A DNA stretch of 64,000 nt from Mycocentrospora acerina. Taxonomy: Eukaryota > Ascomycota > Dothideomycetes > Pleosporales. This document shows, piece after piece, positions 44,139 through 56,500 of this stretch. The notes under the pieces are model-generated. The model searched no databases, was not told the origin of the DNA, and saw nothing but the letters and a program-made list of their open reading frames with translations. The translations under genes were made by a program, and so were the position numbers. Position 1 is the stretch's first letter. Every line of letters begins with the position of its first letter. Location of the stretch: the NCBI GenBank assembly GCA_022701365.1, contig JAKUHH010000092.1, positions 160,526 to 224,525 of the forward strand, read 5' to 3'.

Positions 44139-45865
44139 CTAGTGGGAGAAATATCGGGCGTCAGGCAGTGGCGCACGATCCAGCTTGAAATAACCCGGCT
44201 GCCGTTTCTGGAAACCCTCTGTTGGATCATACTTCTTTGCAGTAGCTTTCAACCTGGATTTGCTGCTATTGCCATAGGTGGCAATCACGTCCTGGAACTG
44301 GCTAGCGTAGTTCATATACACGCAGTCGCTGTTCACGCCCAACGCTATTGACTCTTTCTTGATCTGCTTCATGATATCTGACATAACTCGGTAGACTTTA
44401 TCATCGTCAGCAACGTTGTTCCACGAACACGCCAGCTGTATAATCTGAACGGGTCCATCAGCTGCATCAAGACCCATCGCATTGCCTCCGTTTCGCACAC
44501 TACCTTTCAAAGACCCTTCGGTTATATGCTGCCAGATCAGCACAGGGAAAGCACCATCGACCTCTGAGAGAACCTCAATATTGTCGTAAAAGATTTTGAC
44601 CGATCTAGAAGCGATCGCATGCAAGGCCTTTACAGTAACGTCATAGAAGACTTCGCGCAAACCATTTGTATTCGTCGCCTCGTTATCGGTTACATACGCA
44701 GCATGTCCGCGCGTTTTTGTCGTGTCGAATATAGCACTGATGTTGTAGAAGGGAGCAAGAAGCGTTGCATCTGATCCATTGGCCAGTGATGCACCATACC
44801 AAAGTTCTGCCGATGCAAGTTTGACACCAGGATTAATAAAGACCATCCAACTTCCCACCTCTGAGTCCTTGGCTGAGTCGAGCGTCAGGTCTATCCAGGC
44901 TGTAATGACCTCCGGAATTGCTTCTTCGGCAAAAGGTCGTGTTCCTCCCCGCAGCAGATCGTCCTAGAGTGGGTGTGTGTTTATGTGGAAGCTGGTGACA
45001 ATGCTAAAATTGTTTCCTCCATCGCGAAGAGCCCATAACAAATCTGAGATCCAGGTTGCGCTGGCAGTGACGATGATTCCGCTTGCTGTGACGACTTATT
45101 TTTATCGTGGTATGTCAGCAGAAATATATTTTAATGCATCTTCTTTACTCACATCAAAGCTGTCAATGTTGTCACAGGCTATACCATACTCGTTCGTGAT
45201 GAAAGAAATTCCTCCCCCAAGCGTAGGTCCACCAACGCCGATATCACCAATACGACCTCCTGCTACAGTTACGCCCGTTTTGGAGGGAGAAGTAAGAACA
45301 TCTCTACAGTTGTTACCAGGCTGGACGGCTACAGTTTTCTTGTCTGGAGAGAGGCTAGTAGATTTGAGGTTTTGGAACGACACTGTGATGCCCCCGTCGA
45401 TGACCGCAGCGCCTGCAAATGCCGAGTGTCCGCCACTTGTCACGGCGAATGGACATAGTGACAGATGTGACAGGAGAACCATCACAGAAAACGCAGCCGG
45501 TGTGGACAGCTTGAAGACACAGTAAGGCTTGACAACTGCAGAGATTTGCGACCAGAAACCTTTAGTGAAAGAAGTATATGTATTTTCATCAGCAAAATCA
45601 ATCACCTTGGAGCCGTACAAAACTGAGAGCGAGGAAAATTTCAAGACTTGGCATTAGCTTCACTGTCAAATTCAGCTATATGGAAAGGACTTCCAGTGAT
45701 CGTGCAGCCCTGGTCCGATGAACGCTCGTCGAGATCAATTAGTTTTGATAATGCGGAGATGTTAACCCTGTGCTCAATTAAAGCTTCCTTGACATTAAAT
45801 TCGGGAGCTTTAAGGTTGTGGGATACAATTCCCAACGCCAGGATAGCAAAAAGAAGTAGACGCAT
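44139..45865 (-). pseudogene. Broken FAD-linked oxidase (PCMH + BBE type), secondary-metabolism class
   Basis: The remnant starts at ATG 45865 with a signal peptide (LLLFAILALGIVSH) and shows the FAD-binding PCMH core FAVTSGGHS, GGITVSF and GGGISFITNEYG, then WALRDGGNNFSIVTSFH, and a BBE C terminus ending in the YFKLDRAPLPDARYF region; the family's usual closing CN...QSI-like Tyr/Asn motif is represented by the MNYASQFQD-type stretch. One intron is readable (45148-45095). Two lesions break it: a one-base frame change near 45635-45645, where the first frame ends in TGA (45643-45641), and an in-frame TAG (44966-44964) right after SFHINTHPL. The rest is well conserved, so loss looks recent. Such oxidases act on secondary metabolites, and it stands 3 kb from a PKS. 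Confidence 0.8.
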
Positions 45866-46803
45866 CACAACAAGCAGGTCCTCAGGTTATCTAGTTCAAA
45901 AATAAGTGATGCTCGGTGAATAGTTTCTCATTTAGTATTAGAAGAGCAAGTTTTTGTTTAATTTGAGCAGGTCCTTTACCTTCGAAACGCACACCAACAA
46001 GACAATCTGCCTCGCGGCCGTGTCCCCACTTCGATAGGGGTTGTTTTGGGAAAGCAAGCATAAGTTCGCATTGGTCATATTTCTCTGTTTCCGAACTGAG
46101 CACTTTCATTTTCCGGAAGATTTATTTGAAGAATCAGGCAATCTATAAGAACTCAAAGATGTCAATAACAATTAGCTAGACTATTTACCTTTCCTACACA
46201 CGGTAGAACACTCACTCCTGATAGTCCGGCTGGATTGATTATATCGTATCCGCGAGTCAAATGCAAAAGTAGAGCCGGCAGCGGTATTCACGACCACCGC
46301 AAAATTGCATTTGTACTGCACGATCAGTCCCCATATTTCGGATCTTAGATCAGGATATCTAAGATCTAATGGAGCGAATTATCCATGTCACACTCCATCA
46401 GGCTAGAGGTTTGCTACGCCGCACTTCCGCAATCCTTTGATGCAATCCTTCAAACAATCTAACCAAGAAAACCATCGTCGAAATTTCGGGATCTTCACTG
46501 ACAATTCACTCCGAAACCACGCCACGTAAACAATCTAGTCAAGTCCCATGTGTGTGACAAAATCTTTTGCCCGGTAGGACCATAGTTGGTCTGCGCACAA
46601 GTTCTGTTCTACCTCTTGCAGAGGAATCTCCAAGACAAGTTGTATTGCGGCCGTGACCTTGAGTTAGATTAGCCTTCTTAGATGTCTATTAAAGTAATAT
46701 GTCGCAAGGTTTCTAGATACACTGTTTCATGAAGTGCCACCAACCAAGCTGCTGTTACGCAACTTAGCCATCGAGGACTCTCTCACTTACTCCATCGCCC
46801 CTC
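45866..46803. other. Intergenic, AT-rich
   Basis: No gene recognised between the oxidase remnant and the rhodopsin-like gene. GATCTTAGATC-type short palindromic sequence occurs near 46340-46370. Confidence 0.45.
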
Positions 46804-48014
46804 ATGTCCTCTACCGGATTGACAAAAACCACGTTCCAGGCAACTAGTATTGGGCTAATGGTCTTTGTCACCCTTCTCGTCGGCTTTCGGTTTATCTTCA
46901 GAGCCGAGGAAAAGATCCGCGTTTCATGGGAAGACGGGTGGCTATTCTTGGGATGGATGTTCTTCATGTCCATGTCGGGCGTCTACATTGGCAAGACGGA
47001 TCTCATGTTTCGAATCCTGGCAACGGAGGAGGGAAGACTAAAACCGTATCCAAGTCTGGAAGACGACACATTTGACGCCCAGAAGACGTTTTTCTTCACC
47101 ACCGCAGGTCTTTGGCTTGCGCTCTGGAGCGTAAAATTCTCCCTCCTGGCCTTTTACAAAAAGCTGTTTCTCAGAATCGTCTTTTACCTCAGACTGTGGC
47201 GGGCTCTTTCAATCTTCTGCGCAATAGTAAGTGAAAGTTTGCCCTTCGCCGTCGGAATTTACAGGCTGATTTTTTTACTTTTCTGTAGACTCTCATTCTC
47301 TGCATTGCTCTCCATGTAGCATCCTGCCGAACGATTAGCTCTTGGTTCACTCCGGGTGTTTGTGGCCTCACTCGGCGTGACATCAGTGTCAGCTTGGCCA
47401 GCCTTTGGACATCCTTCGCCGTTGACTTGACGACCGATATTCTAAGTAAGTGCACCTGTGCCGCTCAGCCTGGAAGATTATTATTTTTTTGCTAAAACAA
47501 CATGTTGCTAGTCATGCTCCTACCCATTGCTCTCATCCGAAATCTCCAGATGCCACCGTCACGCAAGCTCGGCATCGGTGCTCTCTTCGGACTCGTTTTG
47601 CTCCGCATGGCAGCCTCGATTATCCGAATCACTCAAGTCGGCGCAACCGCAGAGGTCGTTTCTGTAAAGCCGCCTTTGGCTTGGCTTGCATTTTGGGGCG
47701 TCATCCAGTCCTCTGTTGCAATCATCGTAGGGTGTGGCCCGGGACTGTTTCGCAAAGTAAAAACCATGCATAGCAGTAGCCGGTCATGCTGCTTCGACAA
47801 CAGCCGTGCGTTTACACAAAGTCCGAATCGTTCCGAGGGTTCGCCTTCCCGGATGGAAGAAATGAGTAAGACTGGACATGACAGTGGGACCACTTTGAAG
47901 ACGTTAGCATCGAGCAATCTATCGCGCACGCATCACGCGGACAGCCAGGAGGAACTGGTGGGTCCGGAAGTAGATGGGGAAATCACTCTAACAGAGTCTG
48001 TCAGAGTCAGTTGA
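46804..48014 (+). CDS. Rhodopsin-like (Pth11-related) integral membrane protein
   Basis: Three exons (46804-47226, 47289-47445, 47512-48014) give 360 residues. Typical landmarks of the fungal rhodopsin/Pth11-like family are present: SWEDGWLFLGW after helix 1, FFTTAGLWLALWSVKFSLLAFYKKLF, LTTDILIMLLPIALIRNLQMP across the second splice, KLGIGALFGLVLLRMAASIIRI and WGVIQSSVAIIVGCGPGLF. No CFEM domain precedes the helices. The tail of about 100 residues is Ser/Thr/Glu-rich. Members are often placed beside secondary-metabolite genes, and some serve as surface sensors. It is tail-to-tail with the PKS gene, 172 bp apart. Confidence 0.85.
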
Positions 48015-48186
48015 ATCTACGATTCATGTAGATCTTTCAAGTCCTTTAATTTTGTTTTTTTTTCACTGTGTTGGAACCGAAAGTTAAGAGTGAAAAAGGG
48101 GAATGTGTTTGCATTATTTCATGACTACTAAAGAAAAAATATTCCTCCCTTCCCAGCCTCATATATTTCCCTCACGGAGCCGTGTC

Positions 48187-51100
48187 CTACACAAGTTCTT
48201 GCCCTACTAGCGTCGAAGCCACATACTGGCTCCGATCTGCAACCAACAACGCACATTGTGTCAGCGATGCGACTTGCAGAATCTCAAATACTGATATCTT
48301 CGCCTTGAATGCGTTGCTCAGCCAGTTCCGCAGATCTACGGCAACAAGTGAGTCGACGCCGTACTGCGACAGTGGCAAGTCGTATTGGATCTCCGACACT
48401 GGGATATTGAATGTGTTGCTCATTTTAGTCGCAATTGCTTCTTCAAGAATGGAAATAACTTCGGATGGTGACGAGCTGTTGGCAAGGGATTGGACTAGTG
48501 CCGCAGTAGAGGACGTCTTGTTTTGTTTGTCTGTGTTGATGCGTTGCTTGCGGGGGCTCTCAATGCGCAGTGTGCCGAAGCGGCGATCACTTGAGATCCC
48601 TGATTCGGGCGCGAAGATGCGAGAGTTGAGGCCGACGATGATCTGGCTGTCTTGCGGCGACTTGAGTAGCGGCTCGCGGATGATGCCCTCAATGATTCTC
48701 AACACTGCGTCAATGTCGATGGAGTCGAGCCCGAAGTTTTCAGAGTGAGTGCGAACCCGGTCGTCGCCGCTGGCTTCTCTTTCTGCGACGATGCCGACGG
48801 ATTTTACTACGGGTAGGTTGATGGAAACAGCAGGTAGGCCTAGGGCGGTTCGGTGACGAGCTAAGCCGTCTTGAAAGGCGTTGCCGGCTGCATAGTTGGC
48901 TTGAGTGGGGAATCCAACGATGCCGGTTATTGACGACAGCATGATGAAGGAGGTCAGATCTGGTAGATGATTGTGCATGTTTTTACTGCTGTTGATCTTC
49001 GGGCGTACAGCGTTGCACCATTGCTCGTAGGTCATGCGTTCCAAGAGGGAGTCGTTCAGGACCATGGCTCCGTTGATGACTCCACGAATTGGGGGTAGCG
49101 TTTTTGAACACTCACCCACCATCTCCAAGAAACTGCTCTCGTCTGATATGTCGCAATCATAGATTATCAAACGGCAGCCGGCTTTTTCGGCAACCTCACG
49201 GACCTCAGCAGCGCCTGGGTGAGATGTTGCATGGCGAGAAACGAGAATCATGTTCCTGACGTTATTTTTAATCATCCACAATGAGATAGAACGTCCGATT
49301 CCAGTCAGGCCTCCAGCAATCATGTACGTTGCGTCTGGGTTGCCGAGTGCGAGGAGTGGCTGACTCTCAACATTCTAAATCCACAAGTTAGCATAAATGT
49401 TTCCAAAATGGCTTTCAAAAACTCACCTCTTCTCCCTCCTCAGCTTGAATTCCCTTTACAATAACATCACGCGCCCTGTCCGGGAATATTCTACCAACAT
49501 GGAGCATATTGTCCGTGACTGCGTATTCCCAGTCAATCTCAGCCGTAGCGACGTTTGGATCGAAGGACTGCTCCATCACATGCACAATATGGGCAATCTT
49601 GTCCTGGGTCCAAACATTCTTGTTTTCCTCAAAGTCAAGTCGAATCGATCTTTTACTTGCATCTTCCAACCGCACAATTCGTAGCAAGCCATCTGTCGCT
49701 GCATAAGAGGGGTTTGTTGCGTTGAAAATACCACCACAGCTGACCCAGAGAAGTCCAGAACAAGCAAACAGCATCTTCTTAAGCCTTTCAAAGTTAATTG
49801 AATCGATGCCATCAACAAACGGGGACTCCATCTCGCCGAGGAAGAGACAGATGGAGTTCTGTATCGCCTCTATGTCATCCAGATTTGTCACTCTGGGTAG
49901 GATACCAGTCTTATTTTCGATCGACTCAACCAGCTCAGACAGCCATTGCTGCGAAACAGCATTCAGGTCGTGAGCCACTACGGTGATGGGCGCTGAAACT
50001 GTTTTTAGAGCCCTGCTCAATATGATGTGTTTTGACTGGAACTCTACTTCCTCGTAGTCACAGACGTCAAAGTCAACACCAGTGAACCCCGTTCCTCGGA
50101 GCACACGGTCCCACATATCAAGTGATGCAACAGGACTGACCTGTCGCTCGGGCTCCTCGGCAATCCACCACTGCGGAAGCGTACCAAAAATAAGCTGGTC
50201 CGCTATTCGGTTTGCTGTGGCTTCGATGAGCATCAAAGTACCGCCTGGCTTGAGTAGTTTTCGAACATGCGTCATGGTGTGATGAAGATTTTTCGTTGCA
50301 TGCAGACATTCAGATGCGAGGATGAGGTCGTAGCTACTAGCTGCAAACCCCTGATCAAGGGGCTCCACTTCAATGTCGAGTTTCTTAAAGTCCATCAAGC
50401 CTGACCAAGACGCGAATTTGGTTTTTGCTGCTTCAAAGAAGCCCGAAGAAATATCTGTGAAGGTGTAATCGCCAATGAGGGTCCCATCTTTGTCACTTCT
50501 TGTGCCGAATGCCTCTAGCAAATGTGTCGTAGCTCCTCCAGTGCCGGCACCGATTTCCAGGATCCTGGCTCCCGGGTTCTTGATGGCATAAAGCTCAGCC
50601 AGTTTCATGAAATTCGGATACACTCTACCTAAATCGTCGTGTTCGGTGTAGAAGCGCGTCAGGAGATCGTCTTGTCGCATCACCTCAAGTGGCATTGTTT
50701 CGCCCCGTAAGATAGTCGCTAGCTGCTTCCCGACCCGAACTGTGAGTTTACTAACCGCGCCGGAATGAGTCATCTCATCATAGAGCATTTTTTTCTCTCC
50801 TTCGGTGATTGGAAGCCATGACTGACTGCCAGGTGCGAGTTTGTCTCGCTGGCCCAAGTCGACAATATTCTCCATCCAGCTATAGAACCGCTTGTGGTAC
50901 CACGTCCATACTTCTCTGTTATGACCAGACAGCTTAGACACAGCATCATGAATGAGGTAGTAGCAAGTGCGGACTAGTTTTCGTTGCAGCTCAGCCTCGT
51001 GTCTCTGCAAAGGTTTAACTAGCGAGTTCTTGAAGGCCTCTGGAATTTTGTGAAGCATGTCAGGCTCCCAACAACTCTTAGAACACAGCGTTGTGTTCGT

Positions 51101-54100
51101 TTTTTCTGTCTCATTGTTTCGTGTGACTACTTGTGCAAAGAAATCTCGGATCTGAATTGACGACGATGCGTCCGAACCGGTACCGACAACAGTAACGTCA
51201 GATGTATGGCCTCGTTTCTCCGACTTGATCAGCTTAGTGAAAGCTTGCAACTTATTCCCGCCTTCCCTGCTAAAGTCTTTGGAAATAGACATTGAGCTGA
51301 TGAATCTCGGCAAAGCCATTGAGCTTTTCCCCAGCTTCCCATAAAGTGGACTGAATGATGATTGGAGGATAGAATCGAGTGTAGTAGGGTGAAGAACGTA
51401 TCTGTGCTCTTTGCAAGCAAAGTCTGCAATCTCAAAGTTTGTTACAGCGCGTCCCCCTCCTGCACAACTGTCGATCAGGTGTCGAAATAGGGGACCATGG
51501 TCGATTCCTCTTCCACGCAAATCAGTAAAGAAAGCTTCAAGGTCGATAGATTCAATCTTATGTTCTGATTTGAGGAAGGAGTCCGCGTTGATCGGCAGCT
51601 CTTCTGTGACCTGCGGGACCTTAATTTTCTTGGTAATCTCAGCAGTCACAAAGCCTCGGCAGTGTTCGATCCATGCATCACCCGAGGACAAAGAGTTGAG
51701 TTCAAACTCGTACCAGCCCTTTTGGTTAAACTTATTCTCGCTGCATGGACGAAGGCAGAAATTGACTTCAACTCCTGACTGTGCTTCGGGAATGACTAAA
51801 GCGTTGAGTATGTCAATATCCCGAAGCTGGTAGTTGGAGATTGACTCCTCTGAAGCGTCAGTGAGTAGACGAATGGCTTCGATGGCCATGGCAATGTAGC
51901 CAGCACCAGGATATACGACGCTTTCGTCCACTTTGTGATCACAGAGCCACTCTATCTCTGAAAGACGGAGAAAGTTGCGCCAGGATGGAGTGCGTCCATT
52001 GGATCCGCTGATTAATGTGCCGAGCAGCTCATGAGATGGGAACTTTTTGTGTCTCTGCTCCTTGGTGACTCTTGATTCGACCCAATATCTTTTCGAGTGG
52101 TCCCAGGGATACGAAGGCAGATCGGGGACAAATCTAAGACCTTGCGCTCCATCTGGCGCGTTGACTGCAGTTAGATCGACTGGGTAGCCATAACTATGTA
52201 CCATGCAAGCGAGATCCTGCATAGTTTCCACAGCGTCGACAGATCGCTGGAGACAAGAAACGTATGGAATCTCCACACCTCGCGCTTTGAGAATTTGCCG
52301 AATTGGACCTGCCAAAGTGCCGTGTGCTCCAATTTCAACAATCAAGTCTACGTTGGTGGCCTTTGACTTGGATTCAGGCGATGTGAAGCACATGCTCTCG
52401 AGTGCTTGACTAAATAGAACCGGGCTGGTCAAGTTTCGCACCCAGTGTTCTGCACCCAGCGCATTGGGTGATGGGACTACCCCACCTGTGACAGGGGATG
52501 CATATAAGACTTCGGAGACTGCTCCCTCGCTGCTTGCGGACAGTAAAGCTTGAACTTCTTCGGTGTATTCCTCCGCCATGGGATAGGTGTGATGAGAGTG
52601 GTATGCCATGGGGACCTTGAGCTTTCTGGCAAAAAAGCCGTCATGCTCGAGCTGTGTGGCGATTTCATCGATAGCCTCCAAATCTCCAGAGAGTGTGACA
52701 CTGCCGGGACTATTGACGCAAGCCACCACAACACGATCTTTGGCTGCGGCTTGTGTTATGTATTTACTAGCAACATCAAAGTCGACTCCGGCAGCGAGCA
52801 TCCCGCCCACCGCATTAGACAACGCCTAGTATTTCTTGGCTAATGATCCGCGGAAGTAAGCTATTCCGAGTGCTTCTTCGAATGACAAAGCCCCAACTGT
52901 GTAAGCAGCTACAATCTCACCACTAGAGTGGCTTGTCACTGCGGAAGGTGATATGCCCCAGGATTTTAAAAGATCTACAAGACACAGCTGAAGTGCAACA
53001 GTCATCGGTTGACTAAGATCAATTTCAGCCACGCGTGTCGCATTCTTGTTTTGCATGAGTTCGCGCATCAAGGACCAGCTTGCACCATATCCCATGAGAA
53101 TTCCATTTGCTTTGGCAACGGCGTTTGCAAACACTGAGTAGCTGAACATTAGTTCTCGGCCCATGGCGTGCCACTGCGCGCCTTGTCCATTAAAGACGAA
53201 CCCAAGCCGAGGCTGTTTTTTCACGAAAACGGGCGTACGTGATGGGCTTCGCAGTTGATCAGTAAGATCGCTAAGGTTCTTGGCCCTGACTACCGTTCTC
53301 CAAGGAAGCAATGTTCGACGTTCGCAGAGTGTAAAGGCAAGATCATCAGGAGATGGAGAGTTGAGGTCGATCCAAGCAGCGAGGCGCTGCATCGAATTCT
53401 TGCATGCGGTGGCGTCCTTTGCGCTGACAATGAATATACGACTTCTTTGATCGTTAGTGGAGTCTTTCCGAACAGCAGAGTTTGCATTGCAGTGATTCCG
53501 TGATGCGAGCGGTGATTCTAGAATTGCATGTCCATTGGTCCCGCCATAACCGAAATTGTTGACTGAAGCACGAAGCAACTTGTTCTTTGGCCAAGGTACT
53601 GGTGCAGTAGGTACTTTCAGGTGCCACTTTTGCAATGGTATGGCTGGATTTGGTGTGATGTAATTGAGGTTGGGCGGTATGATCTCGTGTTTGAGGGCAA
53701 AGGTTGCCTTGATGATTGCTGCCAGGCCCGAAACGGGTTCTGTGTGACCGATATTCGTCTTCACAGAGCCAACAACAATCGGGTCATCCTCTTCCCGACT
53801 ATTTCCAAACGTCTTTGCCAAAGCCTCTGCCTCGATAGGGTCGCCCGCCGGTGTGCCTGTGCCGTGCATTTCAACGTATCCCGTGTCTGAGAGGTCGAGA
53901 CCTGTGCGCCTGTAGCATTCTCGAATCAACTTGATTTGCGCTTCGGAGGATGGAGATGTGATTGTAGTCGTCTTTCCATCCTGATTGAGACCTGTGGTTC
54001 TGATGATGGAATGAACTTGGTCGCCGTCACGCAACGCGGCGTCCAACGGTTTGAGGATGAGTGCAGATACTCCTTCGCCTCGGCCATATCCAGAAGCTCG

Positions 54101-55036
54101 ATCGTCCCAGGTGAAGCATCGTCCTTCAGCACTGGCCGTACCAAGACCAGAGGCAGCGACGAATGCATCCTGAATGAGGAGCAAGTTTGCTGCACATGCA
54201 ATTGAGATGTCGCTTTCCCCCGAGCGGATACTTTGACATGCTTGGTGCAAGGCTACCATGCCAGCTGAGCAGCCCGTGTCTATTGACATGCTTGGGCCTT
54301 GCAAGTCGAAGAAGTGAGAAATCCGATTACTGTGCATAGCAGCGCCGGTCCCAGTGAAGATGAGAAGCGGAAATGTCTCGACGTCCTTGATCTGGATCTC
54401 ATGGTAATCTCGATTGAAGGATCCTGCAAAGACGGATGTGTTGGAACCCGCCAACTTGTCGATTGGAATACCCGCTGTTTGTTTGTATTAGCCTGCTACA
54501 CTCAAGAAAGCAGCGACGCACATACCGTCTTCAGTTGCCTCGTAGACGCTCTCGAGCATGAGTCTAGCTTGGGGATCCAGAGCCTGACAATGGTTAGACA
54601 TGAAAGCCGGGCTATAGACGATCTGCAGAAGAATAAACTTACATCAGCAGCATCTGTAGAGAGATTGAAGAAGGCAGCATCAAAGAGACCAATGTCTTCA
54701 TCGACGAAATAGCCACCTTGAATATTGCTCTGTCCAATTTAAACTTAGTTGAAAAGTCAAATGGTCATGCAGAGGATGGGATCTCACCCTGCCTAGTCTG
54801 TTGCGATCAGGATGATACAGTGATTTGACATCGAAGCGCGAATCGGGAATCTTTGACCAGCCATCTTTACCTGAGATACAAAGATCCCACAGCTTGGAAG
54901 GGCTTGTAACACCTCCACTGAACCGACAGGCCATGCCAATGATGGCAATGGGCATTGGTGGGGGGGTGTTGGCAGTGCCTCCATGATTCACTACATTGCC
55001 ATTCATTTTGGGTTTTTGAGTGTTTTTAGGGGCCAT
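48187..55036 (-). pseudogene. Reducing type I polyketide synthase KS-AT-DH-MT-KR-ACP, no ER, with in-frame stop
   Basis: Five exons (55036-54788, 54729-54643, 54583-54526, 54474-49427, 49374-48187) give 2210 codons. Domains in order: KS with Cys200 in DTGCSAG, HGTGTPAGDPIEA and NIGHTEPVSG; AT with GQGAQWHAMG and Ser648 in SHSSGE; DH with His978 (DHKVDESVVYPG) and Asp1165 (HPTTLDS); C-methyltransferase with LEIGAGTGG near 1440; a structural pseudo-KR; KR with GGLTGIG and Tyr1975 (NYAAGN); ACP with Ser2156 (GVDSL). The enoylreductase expected between pseudo-KR and KR is absent; a 52-bp intron sits at that junction. Codon 681 is TAG (52828-52826), cutting the AT domain in mid-fold, with both sides in the same frame and otherwise intact. 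It fits a CpA-to-TpA change. Without readthrough only KS and half the AT would be made. Confidence 0.88.
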
Positions 55037-56500
55037 GAGTGTCAAAGTGTTGAACGAGTGTCGAAAAAGTGTGAGAAATAGAAGTGAGAGATGGGGTAGG
55101 TGTGAGATTGGGAGTAATATCTCAGATGTTTGAGCAAATAACAACTGCAGTTTGTTGCAATTTAAGTACTAGGCATCAAGCAGGCTCCGCCGATTTGTGC
55201 GCCTTTTTCACTGCGTCGTATATCTCACCTCGTCGCAGCGTGGGCGATCTTGAGGAGGCGCTAATGTAGTTCATCTCCACGCCGCCGAACAATTATCAGT
55301 GAGACGAGTCGGTTTTGGGTGACTACTCCACCAGTGAGAGAACTCCGCCATCGCGAGCGCGGTATATCCTTACTCCATCGCGTATCTCACCTTGTTGTGG
55401 CGTACACGATCTTGAGGGGGGGTGCCGCTAGTATAGTCCATCTCCACGCCACTGAACTACTGTCAGTGAGACGATTTGGTTTCAATGGCTATTCAACCAG
55501 TGAGAGGAGGTTGTAGTTGCGAGCGCAGTATATTCTTTACTAATGAATCAGGGATATACACAGATACCAAATCCCACTAAGGCCCGTAAGATCGTAAGAC
55601 GCATAGTGCCATCCATGTTCGTTCGCGGCGTAGTCTAGGGGAAAGCTCTAGATGCGAGATGTAAATCGGGCTTGAGGCTTCTCGGGCGTAAGATGTCAGA
55701 TTGCCACAAGGGCATCCCTAGACGATTTTGAATATGATTCTTTTCGGGATGGCGATGTGATTGGATAAAGCCTTGATGAAAGGGGGACGATGATGTTGTA
55801 TTCAAGTGAGAATAGGATATCCCCGTCTTTCTGCCGTTATGGTTCCCACGTGGCGCTGTGCCGGCTACTGTTTTTCTCTTCGGTGTTCACTGATGGTTCA
55901 TGACTGGCAATGGATGAGAATGGCAATGCAGTGAGTGACGTTGACTGCTTCATGGTTTGGATACCTTGATTTATGCTGCACAAAGGAAATATTGAATTGA
56001 ACTTGAAAAAGTGAGAAACAATCAAGTGGTGGACAAGCTTGAAATGGCAGGTACTTGGACGATACTTAGTCTCCAACTCGATCTCCATCTTTCGGGGAGA
56101 TTGTTGACATCGACTCGAATGTCAGAGCGTACCTCGCCATGTCAACAAGGGCAGTCCTGCCTTGGCATGCCGCGGAGGGGTTAATGAGTGGAGATTAAAA
56201 TTACAGGGATTCCAATGTTCTAATGCGGGTTGGAACTATAGCTGACAAGCTGTGATGTAACACGAGTTTTCAGTAGCGACGTGGTGATTTTTAGAATTGT
56301 CGCGTCAAAGGATGGGTTGAAGTGGATGGATGGATGGATGGATGGATGTCACGAGAAGAATGCCGAGCCATCGCCGAGCCATCTCCCCCGGCCCTACCAA
56401 ACATCAGACCACTTTCGTGAATTACGACGTCGACGATTGCGAAAACCCTCTGCGCTTCTTCTTCTTCTTCACCCGTCAATCCGATTACGAACCCGTAAAG
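55037..56500. other. PKS promoter region and flank
   Basis: No gene is seen. A two-copy 165-bp tandem repeat lies at 55209-55541. A GGAT tetranucleotide run is at 56324-56346, and CTT triplets occur near 56455-56470, upstream of the small gene at 56501. Confidence 0.5.
55209..55541. repeat. Imperfect tandem duplication, 2 x about 165 bp, upstream of PKS
   Basis: Two head-to-tail copies, joined near 55374/55375, share blocks such as ATCTCACCT, CGATCTTGAGG, CATCTCCACGCC, TCAGTGAGACGA, CCAGTGAGAG and GCGAGCGC. Many of the differences between copies are transitions, as expected after RIP or simple drift. Confidence 0.75.

Noticed and set aside
52740..52900. A cryptic intron that would remove the PKS stop
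   Set aside because: The only donor-like GTGAGA upstream lies in the AT nucleophile motif and its use would delete conserved AT core residues.
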